A program made the position numbers and the translations under genes. A DNA stretch of 64,000 nt. Origin: Cephalotrichum gorgonifer. Lineage: Eukaryota; Ascomycota; Sordariomycetes; Microascales; Microascaceae. The DNA lies in NCBI GenBank assembly GCA_900312665.1, contig ONZQ02000002.1:3362258-3426257 (forward strand). The letters are read 5' to 3'. Numbering within the stretch: the first letter of the stretch is position 1; the number at the start of each line of letters is the position of its first letter. The notes under the pieces were generated by a model that saw nothing but the letters and a program-made list of their open reading frames with translations, had not been told where the DNA came from and did no database searches. Shown here in pieces: positions 22,400-33,087 of the stretch.

Positions 22400-23545
22400 A
22401 TGGCATCACCACCGACATCAGAGTATCAAAGGCTTGAGAATGGCCTCGCCCACAACAAGGCCAAAGGAGGCGAAGAGATGTTGGCGGGACTAGACCGCCA
22501 TGGATACTTATTTGGCAAGAAAATTACGAATTCTCTCTCGCCTTACCTCCATGGCGTCATATACAAGGAGCTCGATCTAAATTGGGCGCAAGTACGGCTT
22601 GATTCGGACGACATTAGCGCGTTCCTGAAACTGATAAGACACCCTCAGTTTTATGGTAAGTCGAATAATTTTTGCAACAGGGAGCCGGGCAAGAACGGAC
22701 GAGAGCGTGGTTGAATTCATGGCTGACATGAAAAACAAATAGGAGCGTCAGTCACCATGCCTAACAAAGTCGCTATCATCCCTCACCTTGATGAGCTGAC
22801 TCCGGAATGCCGCGATGTCGGTGCCTGCAATACAATCTTCCTCCGGACGGGGGCGGACGGAAAAAGGCTTTATTGCGGAGCCAACACGGACGTCATCGGC
22901 ATCCGCGACTCATTTTATCGCAATACCGACGAGAGCACGTTCGTAAATCGGCCCGCCATGGTCATCGGCGGTGGCGGTGCCGCCAGGAGCGCTGTGTATG
23001 CCCTGCGGAAATGCATGGGAGTAGGCAACATATATATCGTCAACCGAGACGACGCTGAGGTGGATGCCGTGTTACGTGAGTGTCAATCGAAGGGCTTCGG
23101 TGATAGCCTCATAAGAGTCAACACCGTCGAGAAGGCGATGAAAGTGGTCGCGCCAGGTGCTATCGTGGCATGTGTACCGGACTTTGCGCCGAAGACAGAG
23201 GCCGAGAGGAGAACAAGGGAGATTATAGCGACAATCCTGGGGAAGGAGGACAAGGGAGTGATGCTCGAGATGTGCTACAACCCAACGCCGTTCACGAGAT
23301 TAGGTGCATTGGCAGAGGGCTTGGGATGGAAGGTACTTCTAGGTACAGAGGCAATGATCTGGCAAGGGCTTGAGCAGGTAAATACTACCCATCCCCTTCT
23401 TCCTACGACTTCCTGTTGCTAACTTTCGTCCCCTGCGTTGTAGGACCGGTACTGGACTGGTAAGGAGGTCAACGACCTCCCCGTGAAGAAAGTTCAGTCG
23501 GCTATAGCTGATGCACTGATTAGAGCCCCTCGTGCGAATCTTTAA
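22400..23545 (+). CDS. qutB: Quinate/shikimate 5-dehydrogenase
   Basis: Three exons, 22400-22655, 22743-23377 and 23444-23545, give 330 residues, close to Aspergillus QutB (329). It oxidises quinate to 3-dehydroquinate (and shikimate to dehydroshikimate) with NAD+. Substrate-binding motifs are ITNSLSPYLHGVIYKEL, TMPNK with the catalytic Lys, and GANTDVIG with the catalytic Asp. The nucleotide fold has GGGGAARSAVYAL. In-frame ATGs at 22289 and 22325 would lengthen the N-terminus. The ATG at 22400 is preferred because its context is CACCATGG and it gives the family length. The last exon is short, ending in a basic Ala/Arg tail. Confidence 0.94.
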
Positions 23546-24078
23546 TGCAGCCATGATATCATAGACATAGACACATTAGATATAACAGCGTCAGAAATAA
23601 TATGTCTTGCTTCATTTCACTGTCGTTCACCATTACAACATCCATGGGTATTCGCAAGTAGAGAGAGATAGGGCCCGGGCTTCCTAGGTATTGGGTATGT
23701 ACTACCATCACTTTGTTTGTAAGGACCAGTTGATGTAGAAAGAGGGAGGACAAGGAACGGCTGCCCTGACTGTCTGTACACCTAAAGGATCGACAGGGCT
23801 ACATAAACAGCATGAAAAGTCCCTTCCAGAGCCAGTACCAAAGACAAACGGACGAACTGACCAACAGATTTACACATGGAGGAGGACAGCCTACCGCGGG
23901 TGCCAGCGTTCAACAGTTGGTGCCTCGACCCTGAGTACATACGCGGCATAGCTCTCAATAGCACAGGGCGAAGTGATATAGAAAGTACGATTAGAAAATG
24001 AATAAAGTAGGGTGAAGAGAGCGATGCTCCATCCATTGAGTCAGGACATCTGGAATGATAGCTAGAGTATATCAACCA
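23546..24078. other. Intergenic region between convergent qutB and qutD
   Basis: Only 3' flanking sequence of two convergent genes. No gene or structured element was recognised. Confidence 0.5.
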
Positions 24079-25774
24079 TTACACGCTGCTCCCCTTCGTG
24101 TCACCACCGTCCACCTGTAGGGCATCTTCCTCCGCACTCTTTCGCTCCCCTGAATCCGCGCTGCGAATCACTTCCTCCTGTGCCAATTCCTCCATCAAAA
24201 CGCCGTGCGCCCGCCATACGGGCTTCACCGCAAACAGCCTATCCATGCACTCAAGAGGGATGGATTTGGTCTCGGGAACGCATAGGATGACAAAGAAGGA
24301 GGATATGATCATGAGGGACGCGAAGAAGAAGTACACTCCGTATCCCATGGAGTTGAACATCTGCTCTGTGAAGCGTGCGATGATGAAGTTCCAGAACCAA
24401 TTATTCGCAGAGGCGCTGGCCTGGCCAAGAGATCGCGTGTTCTGGTTGAACATCTCCGAGTTTACGACCCAGGGCGTACCGTTCCAGGATGGGGTGTAGA
24501 AGGCTGTCCATAGGTAGAAGAAGAATATGGCCGCAATACCGGCGGAGGACAGCTTGTCGTTCGCCTGGGTATCCTCCGGCTTGGAAATTTTGATGTAGGC
24601 GCCAATGAACCACATGCAGAGAGAGCCGCCAATGGAACCGGCGATGAGGAGGGTGCGGCGGCCTAGATGGTCGATCAACCATAGTAGCCACACAAAGGTG
24701 AGGGTGGTCTTGACGACGCCGAATATTCCGGTTGTGAGGAAAGCGGTGTTCGTGCCTTGAATGCCAATGCTTTTGAAGACGGTTGGGCTATAGTAGTTTA
24801 TGGCGTTGATACCGGAACCTGATGGGACGAAGGAGTATATCAGTCACCTGGAGCTTCAAAGTTTGGTCTTGATGGGAAGAATTACCGTTCTGGAACACGA
24901 AGAGTAGGCCGCCGAGAATAAATCGCCATCGCACATTGCTGTCCTTGAGGGTCTTAAAGGGCTTCCAGAATCCGGAACCAATCTCGCGCTGGTAGCTCTC
25001 GAGGTCATGGTCAATGTAGCTGAGTTCCTCTAGCAGGTATGGGTGGTCCGGCTCAAGCTGCCTTATCCAACAGAGGATTTTCAAGGCCTGCTCCCTCCTC
25101 CCCTTGGACAGGAGCCATCGAGGGGATTCGGGGATAAATATCAAGCCAATAAATAGCATGCCTGACGGGATGAGCTGGACTGCGAATGGGATGAGCCACT
25201 GCGAGTGACTTGGCTCGAGGGTCGTGTTGACACCATAGTTGATCCAAAATCCGACGAGGCCGCCCATCTGCCATCCCAATTCGTAGAGCCCAACAAGACG
25301 ACCTCGGACTGCGGGAGGAGAGAGCTCAGAGATGTAGATTGGAGTCATGTTCGAGCAGCCGCCAACGCCGAAACCACCAAGAACCCGGCCGCCGATGATA
25401 AGGCCCAGCCCCTTGTCGCCGGTGCAGGCAAGCTGCATGATGCAGCCAATGGCGAAAATGACATTGAAGAAGATTAGGGAGAAGCGGCGGCCGAGGTAGT
25501 AGCTTGTCGCATAAGCTGCCAAGCTGCCGAAGAAGGCGCCTGCCTGGTACACAGAAACGATGTTCTGCTTGAGCAGGGCTAGACTATTGGAATCATAGGT
25601 CTCGAAATCGAACTCCTTTGTGAAGGATGGTAGAGCCAGGGTCGTGCCGAAGAAGGCCGACTCGTAGCCGATGAGACATGCCGCAAAGGAGGCGACGGTC
25701 GCGCAGGTATACACGCGCCAGTTGTAGACCGATTTGGGCGTGGGCCGGTCTTCCTTGAGGGTGAGGAGGCCCAT
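24079..25774 (-). CDS. qutD: Quinate permease
   Basis: Two exons, 25774-24886 and 24818-24079, give 542 residues, the typical size of QutD/QA-Y. The intron interrupts a Gly codon just before SGINAINYYSPTVFKSIG. Twelve membrane spans of the sugar-porter branch of MFS are evident, with YLGRRFSLI, RVLGGFGVGGCSNMTPIYISEL, IPESPRWLLSKGR and VPETKSIPLECMDRLF. It imports quinate at the plasma membrane. The C-terminal tail is acidic and cytoplasmic. It lies in the quinate cluster, convergent with qutB. A minus-strand TATAAAG lies 125 bp upstream of the ATG. An ATG 63 bp further upstream in frame is disfavoured by homologue length. Confidence 0.95.
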
Positions 25775-26854
25775 TGTGTTCCGGCGTCCCTCTGAAATGG
25801 ATGAATGTGTTGTCAGAGTGAGTTTGCTCGTTCCCACAGGTCGCAGTGCGGATATCGTCCAGTGGATGGCTCGTCAGTGTAACTACTGCGCCGTACTCTT
25901 TATACGATACGAAATTGAGTCGCAATGCCGTCGGATGTGGGCATTTGCCGTCCTTTTTCCCAGCGCGGTTAACCCCAGATGAAAACGGCTTCAAGCACAG
26001 CGCGGCGGTGTTTCACCAGGCCGGGGATTGGTAGTCGGCAAGCATGTCCAACGAACCCCAAAATGAATTTTGCGGGGAGAGCCACGGAAAACAGGGGCCG
26101 GATAAACCATTTGCCACGCACACATGGACGAGAGGGTAAAGTTTCTGCTAGTGGCACACATGCTGCGTCACGACGGTAGTTCGAAGGTGGTGAATGGCCA
26201 TGCCAAGGATACAGTGGAACATCCTTTTCCGAAATAGGATAAATCCCCACACCTCATTACCGAGAGAAAATTGCTTCAGTATGGGGTACAGGCACATGAG
26301 GTGCTACGCTAGCTTAAACAGGCATGGTGGAAACAAAATCGTCTCCATATTATGACCCACTCTTCCAGAAGAACGTGCAATGGAAATCGAGGGGATGGTC
26401 AGAATGTTTGGCAGAGTATGGGGTACCCGGACGGGGGATGTCTGTCGTCAGCCCACACAGGTAAGGTAAGGGGAGATGGGCGGGGTAGTTGCCGAGTACG
26501 AGGGGAATCCGGGGTTAGGTGACGGCCCGTTCGCGGGGAGATTTCCTGGGGTAGATTGTATACCCGCTCAAGCTTGTTCAGCGAGCGAGGCCGAGGTCAA
26601 GGAAACGTACATCTTCAGGTAGGCAATGACAATTTGCAATACTAGTATACAAGTAGACTCGTGGCGGTGGCTAGCAGCACCCATGGTAGGCTACGTGTCA
26701 GGGTACTTGTGATCGCAGCACGGACGAGCGAGAGGGTTGCAGCCTTCATGTATTCGGCAAGAGGGCCAGTGCAGTACGTAATCCTTGGAGGGAAGTTGGG
26801 GACGAAGGATGGGGCAAGTAGAGTATCTCAATTCATTTCTACCCAGCTAACACA
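25775..26854. other. qutD promoter region
   Basis: Holds the qutD promoter and the 3' flank of qutA. An imperfect QutA-type site is at 26100-26115 (GGATAA-N4-TTTGCC, two deviations) and a GGATAA half-site at 26237-26242. No gene was supported. Confidence 0.45.
25898..25904 (-). promoter_or_regulatory. TATA box of qutD
   Basis: The minus strand reads TATAAAG about 125 bp upstream of the qutD start codon. Confidence 0.5.
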
Positions 26855-29014
26855 CTATATCGGGCCGAAGTGCCCCCCAAGCATGTCATTTAGTTCGCAA
26901 CCAGGCGCGAACCCCAGGTTAGCTAAGAATTGCGGGTCAGGCTCGTTGCTATCCACGTAATCTAAGGACGATAGCTCGTCGAGAATAGCATCATAGTCCA
27001 TAGAATAGCCCTCTGGCACTCTCGGGGCAACCATTGCGGAGGCTTCGGGGTTAAACTCGGCGTCTAGGGGCGGATGGAAAGGGGGGACATCCCCGGTGTT
27101 CTTGTTCGGTATCGGAAAGGAATTGTAGGGTGTACTGACGTCCGAAGAGGCTCTCAAGTAGGCGTTGGTGAACGTCCCCGTTCGAAGGTGTGAAATTGAC
27201 GGAGTCTGCCCGGAAGTCAGGCGTGCTATGGACAACGGAGGTGCCATTCTTAAGCCGTCCATAGACGACTGTGGACTGAGGCCTGTATCCTGGCTGACAG
27301 GATGACCTTTGAGTGCTTGAAGCAAGGCCGCCGATCTTTCTCGTTCGTCCGGGCCCAAACACGCAGCACGACCGTCTCCCGTTGCGAGGTCGAGGTAGAC
27401 GGTTAATAACGGTGGTGAAGCATGGGCGCCCGTTCTTGATATGTAGTGGCTAACGACATCCACTAAGCTCTGTATCAAGCGTGGTGCTGGGGTAGGAGAT
27501 AGTAGTATCGATGCGGCGAGGAAGCCAGCTTGGACGAGGATCGGGCCCGGATCTTTTGGCGTAAGATCCCCGTGCACCAGGGTGTTGCAGAAGTGGAACA
27601 TCGGGTCCAAGGACTCGACAAGATCCGCAGCTCCGGATCCAGACATAGGAGGTTCTCCTGCTGTCCGTGTTGTGAGATATTTGCTCAAAACCCTAGCAAA
27701 TTTGTATTGCTGGAATAAGCAAGCCACAGGTGAAGGCCCAGCGACGGGGATAGAGAATAGGTCTGAATGAGGGTACTCGACTCCACCCGGAGCTCCTCGC
27801 AAGCCCGCCAAATCTTGGGAGTTGAGGGGGTCAGGGCAGCCTGGGATGCCTAATGACCGCATCTGAGACGGATTTCCCAACACCAGGGAAACTAGTACAT
27901 CCAATACAAAACAAGCCATGAGTACCACTGAGTGCTGACCATGTATGGCATCCTGATTCCCGCTGTTGGTCTTGAGAAGCTGAAGGAGCAATCTGACGGC
28001 CTGCCCGATAAGCAGCCAGGCCGCATTGGCCTCATTCTGAACAAGTTTGACCAGAGAAAGCAATAGCAGCGCTCGAACATGGGACTTCGTGAGCCCCCCG
28101 TCTTCGAGGGGTATAAGCTTCCTGGCGGTGGCGTATAAGAACACATGTGATGCTGAGTGGCTCATCCCGCCGTTCCCACTTTTTAATAGTGAATTGGACG
28201 GCAACCTTTGGCGAGAATCCAGTGTTGCTCCAACTGCCATCGCGCTCCAAAGTTCGGAGTGAGGAGCGTTTGTTTGATCTCCCCAATGTATTCCCAAACC
28301 GGTGGGTGGATATGAGGCCGCAAGTTGCGAAATGGCTCTCTCTTGAAGAATTGGGAGCCAAGAATTAGCGTAGGTGAAGTAAATGTCCAGATAATGGCGG
28401 AATCGATTTGGAAGTTTAAGAACCGGCACGTCTGCCTCGCGAAATGAAGGCTCCGGGGAAGATATTCGTAATAATGGGGTTTGCCTCCACCTCGCTATTT
28501 CCGCCCGCCCCTCGAATCCCCGGCCGGAGGGCTCTATAGACCGCGGGGCGGAAACGACGCCGTCGCCATCCGCTTCGTCATTATGTGGTGCGTTTTCACC
28601 ACCGGAGATGAGCCGATGGACCGCCTTGAAGGCCTCGCTCCGATGCCATCGGTCGAGCATGGCCTCCGCGATAGGAGAGTCCTTGTCAGAAAAGGCGTCA
28701 GACAGGCCGCCTTCAGGCTCAGTCAAAGCCTTTAAGAGGATGTTTTCGGACATCGGATTTGAATCAATGAGGACCCCCAAGGCAAGCTCGATTGCTCGCA
28801 GGTACCCGGTCCGTATTCCCCTCCGCCTCTCTGGGCTCAGGTAGGTGCATTGTCGCTGCATCAAAATACATCTCTGACATCGAGGTTTCACGCCATCGCA
28901 CTTGTCCTTGGCGCTCCGACAGGTATCGCAAGCTCTCGAAACCCTTCGTTTTTTCTGGGGTGCCTGCGAAGTGTCCGAGGTGGCCGCGGATGGTCGTTTG
29001 GAATTATGAGACAT
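26855..29014 (-). CDS. qutA: Quinate pathway activator, Zn2Cys6 transcription factor
   Basis: A single exon of 719 residues. The N-terminal zinc cluster is at residues 29-56 with spacing C-X2-C-X6-C-X6-C-X2-C-X6-C, preceded by a basic KKRRVSR stretch. The linker region carries RRRGIRTGYLRAIELALGVL, typical of QutA/QA-1F. The middle region (about 180-400) fits the fungal TF domain, and the acidic C-terminus (last about 70 residues) could be the activation region. It binds GGATAA-type palindromes and switches on quinate genes when quinate is present. Aspergillus QutA is somewhat longer (about 825 residues), so the middle is compact here. It is divergent from qutR across 0.6 kb, matching the activator/repressor pairing of other fungi. 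Confidence 0.92.
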   Translation of the reverse strand: MSHNSKRPSAATSDTSQAPQKKRRVSRACDTCRSAKDKCDGVKPRCQRCILMQRQCTYLSPERRRGIRTGYLRAIELALGVLIDSNPMSENILLKALTEPEGGLSDAFSDKDSPIAEAMLDRWHRSEAFKAVHRLISGGENAPHNDEADGDGVVSAPRSIEPSGRGFEGRAEIARWRQTPLLRISSPEPSFREADVPVLKLPNRFRHYLDIYFTYANSWLPILQERAISQLAASYPPTGLGIHWGDQTNAPHSELWSAMAVGATLDSRQRLPSNSLLKSGNGGMSHSASHVFLYATARKLIPLEDGGLTKSHVRALLLLSLVKLVQNEANAAWLLIGQAVRLLLQLLKTNSGNQDAIHGQHSVVLMACFVLDVLVSLVLGNPSQMRSLGIPGCPDPLNSQDLAGLRGAPGGVEYPHSDLFSIPVAGPSPVACLFQQYKFARVLSKYLTTRTAGEPPMSGSGAADLVESLDPMFHFCNTLVHGDLTPKDPGPILVQAGFLAASILLSPTPAPRLIQSLVDVVSHYISRTGAHASPPLLTVYLDLATGDGRAACLGPDERERSAALLQALKGHPVSQDTGLSPQSSMDGLRMAPPLSIARLTSGQTPSISHLRTGTFTNAYLRASSDVSTPYNSFPIPNKNTGDVPPFHPPLDAEFNPEASAMVAPRVPEGYSMDYDAILDELSSLDYVDSNEPDPQFLANLGFAPGCELNDMLGGHFGPI

Positions 29015-29610
29015 GGCCTCTTTCTAGGCAAGGAAGGGACCGCTGTAACCACGGGCCCCCGGTGGATGATCAGGTCATGGCAGTGTCGTGGTCGAAGTGA
29101 CGATTGTTGGGCGAGGAGTGATGAAGGCGAGTCAGCAAAGAAGTTTCCCGGATCGCCCCAGATATTAGGGGCAAAAGTGAAATGGATTGGCTCTAGCTCT
29201 AGCCGCCAAGATACCCCACAAAGTGAGGGGATAAAGAAGTGGGGCCAAGCATCATATGACTAAGGCGGTTTTGGTCGGTCGTCACCATTTCAATAGTGAA
29301 GAGGCTAACAGACAAGTACTCGTAGTTTCCGATTCCTCGCACACCACCGAAAACCCAGTGTCTCAATTGAGCAAGATTTCGCGCGCCCAGACATTTAATA
29401 TCGCACGCTGCCTTCCAAATCTCGAAGTCGGCCCTCTTAGTGATTTCAGAAACTGTCTCGGAGACTTTACGTCCCGGACATCAATTCTTCACTTGGCCCA
29501 CTGGCCTCTTGCAAATGCCCATCAAGGCCAACGGGATTGCGCACAACCGTTTCGTCGTGGATTGCCAACCGAACAGTTAGTCCCCTGCGCGATTTACAAT
29601 AAACGGCTTG
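29015..29610. other. Divergent promoter region qutA-qutR
   Basis: 596 bp between the activator and repressor genes. A GGATAA half-site lies at 29229-29234, without a clear second half. No other structure was recognised. Confidence 0.5.
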
Positions 29611-32172
29611 ATGGCTAACGGATCAGACCATGGGGTGCCACTAGGGGCAACTCCCCTGCCAAGAACTGCACGGCAGTTCGCTCCAGATGCCTCGATTGTG
29701 CTAGTAGGCATCCGAGGCTCAGGCAAGTCCACGTTGGGCGTCATTGCGTGCGTCGCCATGGAGCGCACAATGATAGACCTGGAAAAGGCTTTCCAGCAGT
29801 CTGCTGGCTCCACCAGCGGCGAATTCAGGAGACTTTACGGGCCACCGAAATGTCTGGAGCGGCAGGTCCAAGTGCTCAGGGCTGTGATGCTCAGCCACTC
29901 CAAGGGCTGCGTGATCATCTGCTCCTGGCTAGAGAGAAACATACAAGCTCTCCTACGCGACTTCTCTCTTACCAATCCGGTTGTTCTTGTCACCCGGGAT
30001 GCCGAAGCCATCCAAGAGCACCTTAAAATCTCGGACACATCCAAGGTGTCCAGCATTTTGAACGCCAGCACAGCAATCCTTCGCACGTGTACGAATTTCC
30101 AGTTCTTCAATGTCACAGAGCGCCACACCAGGTCCTCCACCCCCGAGTCCTCCCCAGCGGCGGACAGCGACAATTCAATTTCCCGGAGGTCGTCTCCGGC
30201 ACCCCATCTTACCCTCAAACGTGCCGAGAGACACTTCCTCAAATTTCTATCCTTGATTATGCCCCCGGGGTCGATTCCCTTTATTGAGACCGCTTTTCCC
30301 CTGGCCACCGTCGCAACCGAGGTACGAGACTTTACATATGCCGTCTCCGTACCCATCTCAACCTTGCTCAACAGCCAAGTCGATATCGAGGAGATTGAGA
30401 CTGGAGCGGATGCGATCGAGATTGTTGTCGATAATCTTTGGACTCCTCCCACCCCCGGATTTCCAGAAACTTCTCCACCATCAGCGCCAACATCAAGTAC
30501 TCCGGGACTTGACCTCGAGTATGCGGGCGATATTGCAAAAACAATTGGCAGCATCCGACGCAATACGGTCCTGCCCATCATCTTCCACGTTTTGGCCCCC
30601 GCAAGCGCTCAGGTCCCCGACAACTGGCAGCGCTTGTATATAGACGCCGTGAGCCATGGCTTGCGACTAGCAACCGAGTTCGTGACTATCGATCTAAGGC
30701 TTGATGACCACCTCATCTCCGATATCATATCGGTCAAGAGGCAGAGCAAGGTAATAGCCACCTCTGAATCTACGTCTACCGAAAACCCTTGGGACTCGCC
30801 CATCTGGATGTCCCAGTACCGAAGGGCACAGCGCCTGGGTTGCGACCTCGTTCGGTTCGTACGTCCGGCGTCACGTATGCAGGACAACCTTGCCGTGGCT
30901 CACTTCCGCTCAGCGGCTAAAGAACACGAAAATGCGCCAATCCCTTTAATTGCTTACAATTCTGGTCTACTGGGAAGACATTCGGCTTGTTTCAATCCCG
31001 TCCTCACACCCATGGCACGGATGGCACTCGCAAGTCGTGAGACTACCTCGGCGGCCCCCAACCCATGCCTGACAACAAAGGAGGCGACCCAGGCTCTATA
31101 CTCATCCTTTGTTTATGACTCGATGAAACTTTACGTCTTCGGAGCCAAGGTAGATTACAGTCTTTCCCCGGCGATGCACAACGCGGCCCTGGAAACATGC
31201 GGGATTCCCCATCGCTATTCGCCGTTCTCGGCGAATTCTCTGGACGAATTAGCTCCTTTTATTCAGGACCCCTTCTTTGCGGGAGCTTCGATAGGGCTCC
31301 CGTTCAAAGTTAGCATCATCCAAATCACCAATGCCCTCAGCCCCCACGCAAAGGCCATTGGAGCAGTTAACACCTTGATCCCCATCCGACGCCTCAACCC
31401 TGATGGCACGGTCCCAACAGTTGATATTCTAATGAGAGAGGCAAACCAGGCAGGACCCGTCAAGGCGTTATTCGGAGAGAACACTGACTGGATCGGGATT
31501 CGTGCATGCGTCCGTCGAGGTCTCTCACCCGCCAATGCCGTACGGCCCACATCCACAGGTGTGGTCATCGGAGCGGGTGGCATGGCTAGGGCTGCCGTCT
31601 ACGCCCTGCTCCAGCTTGGCGTACGGAACATCGTCATATATAACCGCACCATTGAGACCGCAAGGGATCTCGTTACTCACTTCAATACGCTCCTGGACAC
31701 CCCGGGCCTACCGCGCCTAGGTCCGGGACGTAACACCGGAACGCACGCAAGGTTCCATGTTCTGGAGTCCCTGGATGCACCCTGGCCGGATACCTTCAGC
31801 GCCCCGACGATGATCATTTCCTGCATTCCGACCCATAGCATAGGAAGTGCACCATCGCCTGACTTTACAGTTCCGCACTCCTGGCTGGCCAGTCCGACCG
31901 GTGGTGTAGTCGTCGAGCTTGGGTATAAAACACTTGACACACCGCTGTTAGAGCAATCTAGGAGAGAGGCCCACAGGGGCTGGGTTACGCTCGACGGGCT
32001 AGATCTTTTACCTGAGCAGGGATTTGCGCAGTTCGAGCTGTTTACCGGCCGACGGGCTCCTCGTCGTCTGATGAGAAGGGCCGCCCTTCGTGCTTTCCCG
32101 GCCGCTGAAGGCATGCTGACCATGGATGAGCTGAAAGGGAGACTTAGATCTATCCCCGAACAAGAACCTTAG
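29611..32172 (+). CDS. qutR: Quinate pathway repressor (AROM C-terminal homologue)
   Basis: A single exon of 853 residues starting at ATG 29611. Three domains derived from the AROM enzyme follow each other. A shikimate-kinase-like P-loop domain has GIRGSGKST near residue 35. A type I dehydroquinase-like domain covers about residues 190-480. A shikimate-dehydrogenase-like domain covers about residues 500-845, with YSLSPAMHNAAL, GLPFKV, ENTDWIGI and GAGGMARAAVYALL. It acts as a signal-sensing repressor that holds QutA inactive, not as an enzyme. In the dehydroquinase-like part the region expected to contain the Schiff-base Lys followed by the catalytic His reads KRQSKVIATSES, with no His, consistent with loss of catalysis. 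Confidence 0.93.
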   Translation: MANGSDHGVPLGATPLPRTARQFAPDASIVLVGIRGSGKSTLGVIACVAMERTMIDLEKAFQQSAGSTSGEFRRLYGPPKCLERQVQVLRAVMLSHSKGCVIICSWLERNIQALLRDFSLTNPVVLVTRDAEAIQEHLKISDTSKVSSILNASTAILRTCTNFQFFNVTERHTRSSTPESSPAADSDNSISRRSSPAPHLTLKRAERHFLKFLSLIMPPGSIPFIETAFPLATVATEVRDFTYAVSVPISTLLNSQVDIEEIETGADAIEIVVDNLWTPPTPGFPETSPPSAPTSSTPGLDLEYAGDIAKTIGSIRRNTVLPIIFHVLAPASAQVPDNWQRLYIDAVSHGLRLATEFVTIDLRLDDHLISDIISVKRQSKVIATSESTSTENPWDSPIWMSQYRRAQRLGCDLVRFVRPASRMQDNLAVAHFRSAAKEHENAPIPLIAYNSGLLGRHSACFNPVLTPMARMALASRETTSAAPNPCLTTKEATQALYSSFVYDSMKLYVFGAKVDYSLSPAMHNAALETCGIPHRYSPFSANSLDELAPFIQDPFFAGASIGLPFKVSIIQITNALSPHAKAIGAVNTLIPIRRLNPDGTVPTVDILMREANQAGPVKALFGENTDWIGIRACVRRGLSPANAVRPTSTGVVIGAGGMARAAVYALLQLGVRNIVIYNRTIETARDLVTHFNTLLDTPGLPRLGPGRNTGTHARFHVLESLDAPWPDTFSAPTMIISCIPTHSIGSAPSPDFTVPHSWLASPTGGVVVELGYKTLDTPLLEQSRREAHRGWVTLDGLDLLPEQGFAQFELFTGRRAPRRLMRRAALRAFPAAEGMLTMDELKGRLRSIPEQEP

Positions 32173-33087
32173 CTCAATTTCGGGGATGGCAATGAACCTA
32201 TAGTATTTTCAATCATATCCCTGAAGACACGTCTTGACTTCTTATTAAGCACCACGCATTCTGATGCGGACAAGTTTGGTATAAGCCGCTCCAGTCGGAA
32301 GATCGGCACAATAATCGAAGTAGGAGAAGCTATAGTTCATCTGTTAAGCATATATTTGCGATAAATTTATCAGACATCGAGGTGATTCTTAAATCGACGA
32401 CTGTTTATATCCGTTACATATGCACGGGCGACATGTCAGATTTTGGTGTGGGTGGGTCTCGGGCCGACCACCGGCCTGATATTAAACAAAGAGCCATTTA
32501 GCGATATGAACTGAAGGGCGTGACATGTAGTCCGACTGGTTTACATTGTTATTACCCACCACCCCAGGATCACGGGCGAAATTCTGTGCGTGGATCCCAG
32601 CCTGTCCGATAGATTGGTCCGGAGCTTTCCCAAGTGCCGTGCCGTCCTCCTCCCGGACCCACCGTATCTGCCGACGTCAGATATCGTTCAAAGCCAAACC
32701 CGGGGCAAAAGGCAAGCTAGTATATCACCCGGTGTCACTTTATCGCTAAGTGAAGTCCCTATATGACATACTAGATATCACCATTACAGCGAATCCCAGA
32801 GACACAGCCTGTGTTTCCCGTGTTTAGCCTACCATATTACGCCGCACGCCTCAGGCGCGCGCTCCTGCTGCTAGATCAAAGCGGGGAATACATATCTGAA
32901 TATATCAGTAGACCACCCCTTACCTCGATGATGTCAACGGCATATTAGAGACTTGTTGTGATAATGGCTGCCTCTCAAGTATTTTAGGCAAGAGATTCCT
33001 CCACCTCCTCCCAGATCTTTCTTACTACTTTCAACGAAAGGATTCGACAATACCAACCGACATTCCAGGATCGAAACTCCGTCCAAA
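32173..33087. other. Intergenic region before the DUF1996 gene
   Basis: No gene was seen. It holds the 3' flank of qutR and the promoter of the DUF1996 gene. Confidence 0.5.

Noticed and set aside
26100..26115. Second full QutA site
   Set aside because: The second half has two deviations, so it is kept only as a weak site in the qutD promoter entry.
29835..30581. 248-codon frame on the minus strand inside qutR
   Set aside because: Antisense shadow of a high-GC coding exon; no domain, and the sense frame has clear AROM-like domains.
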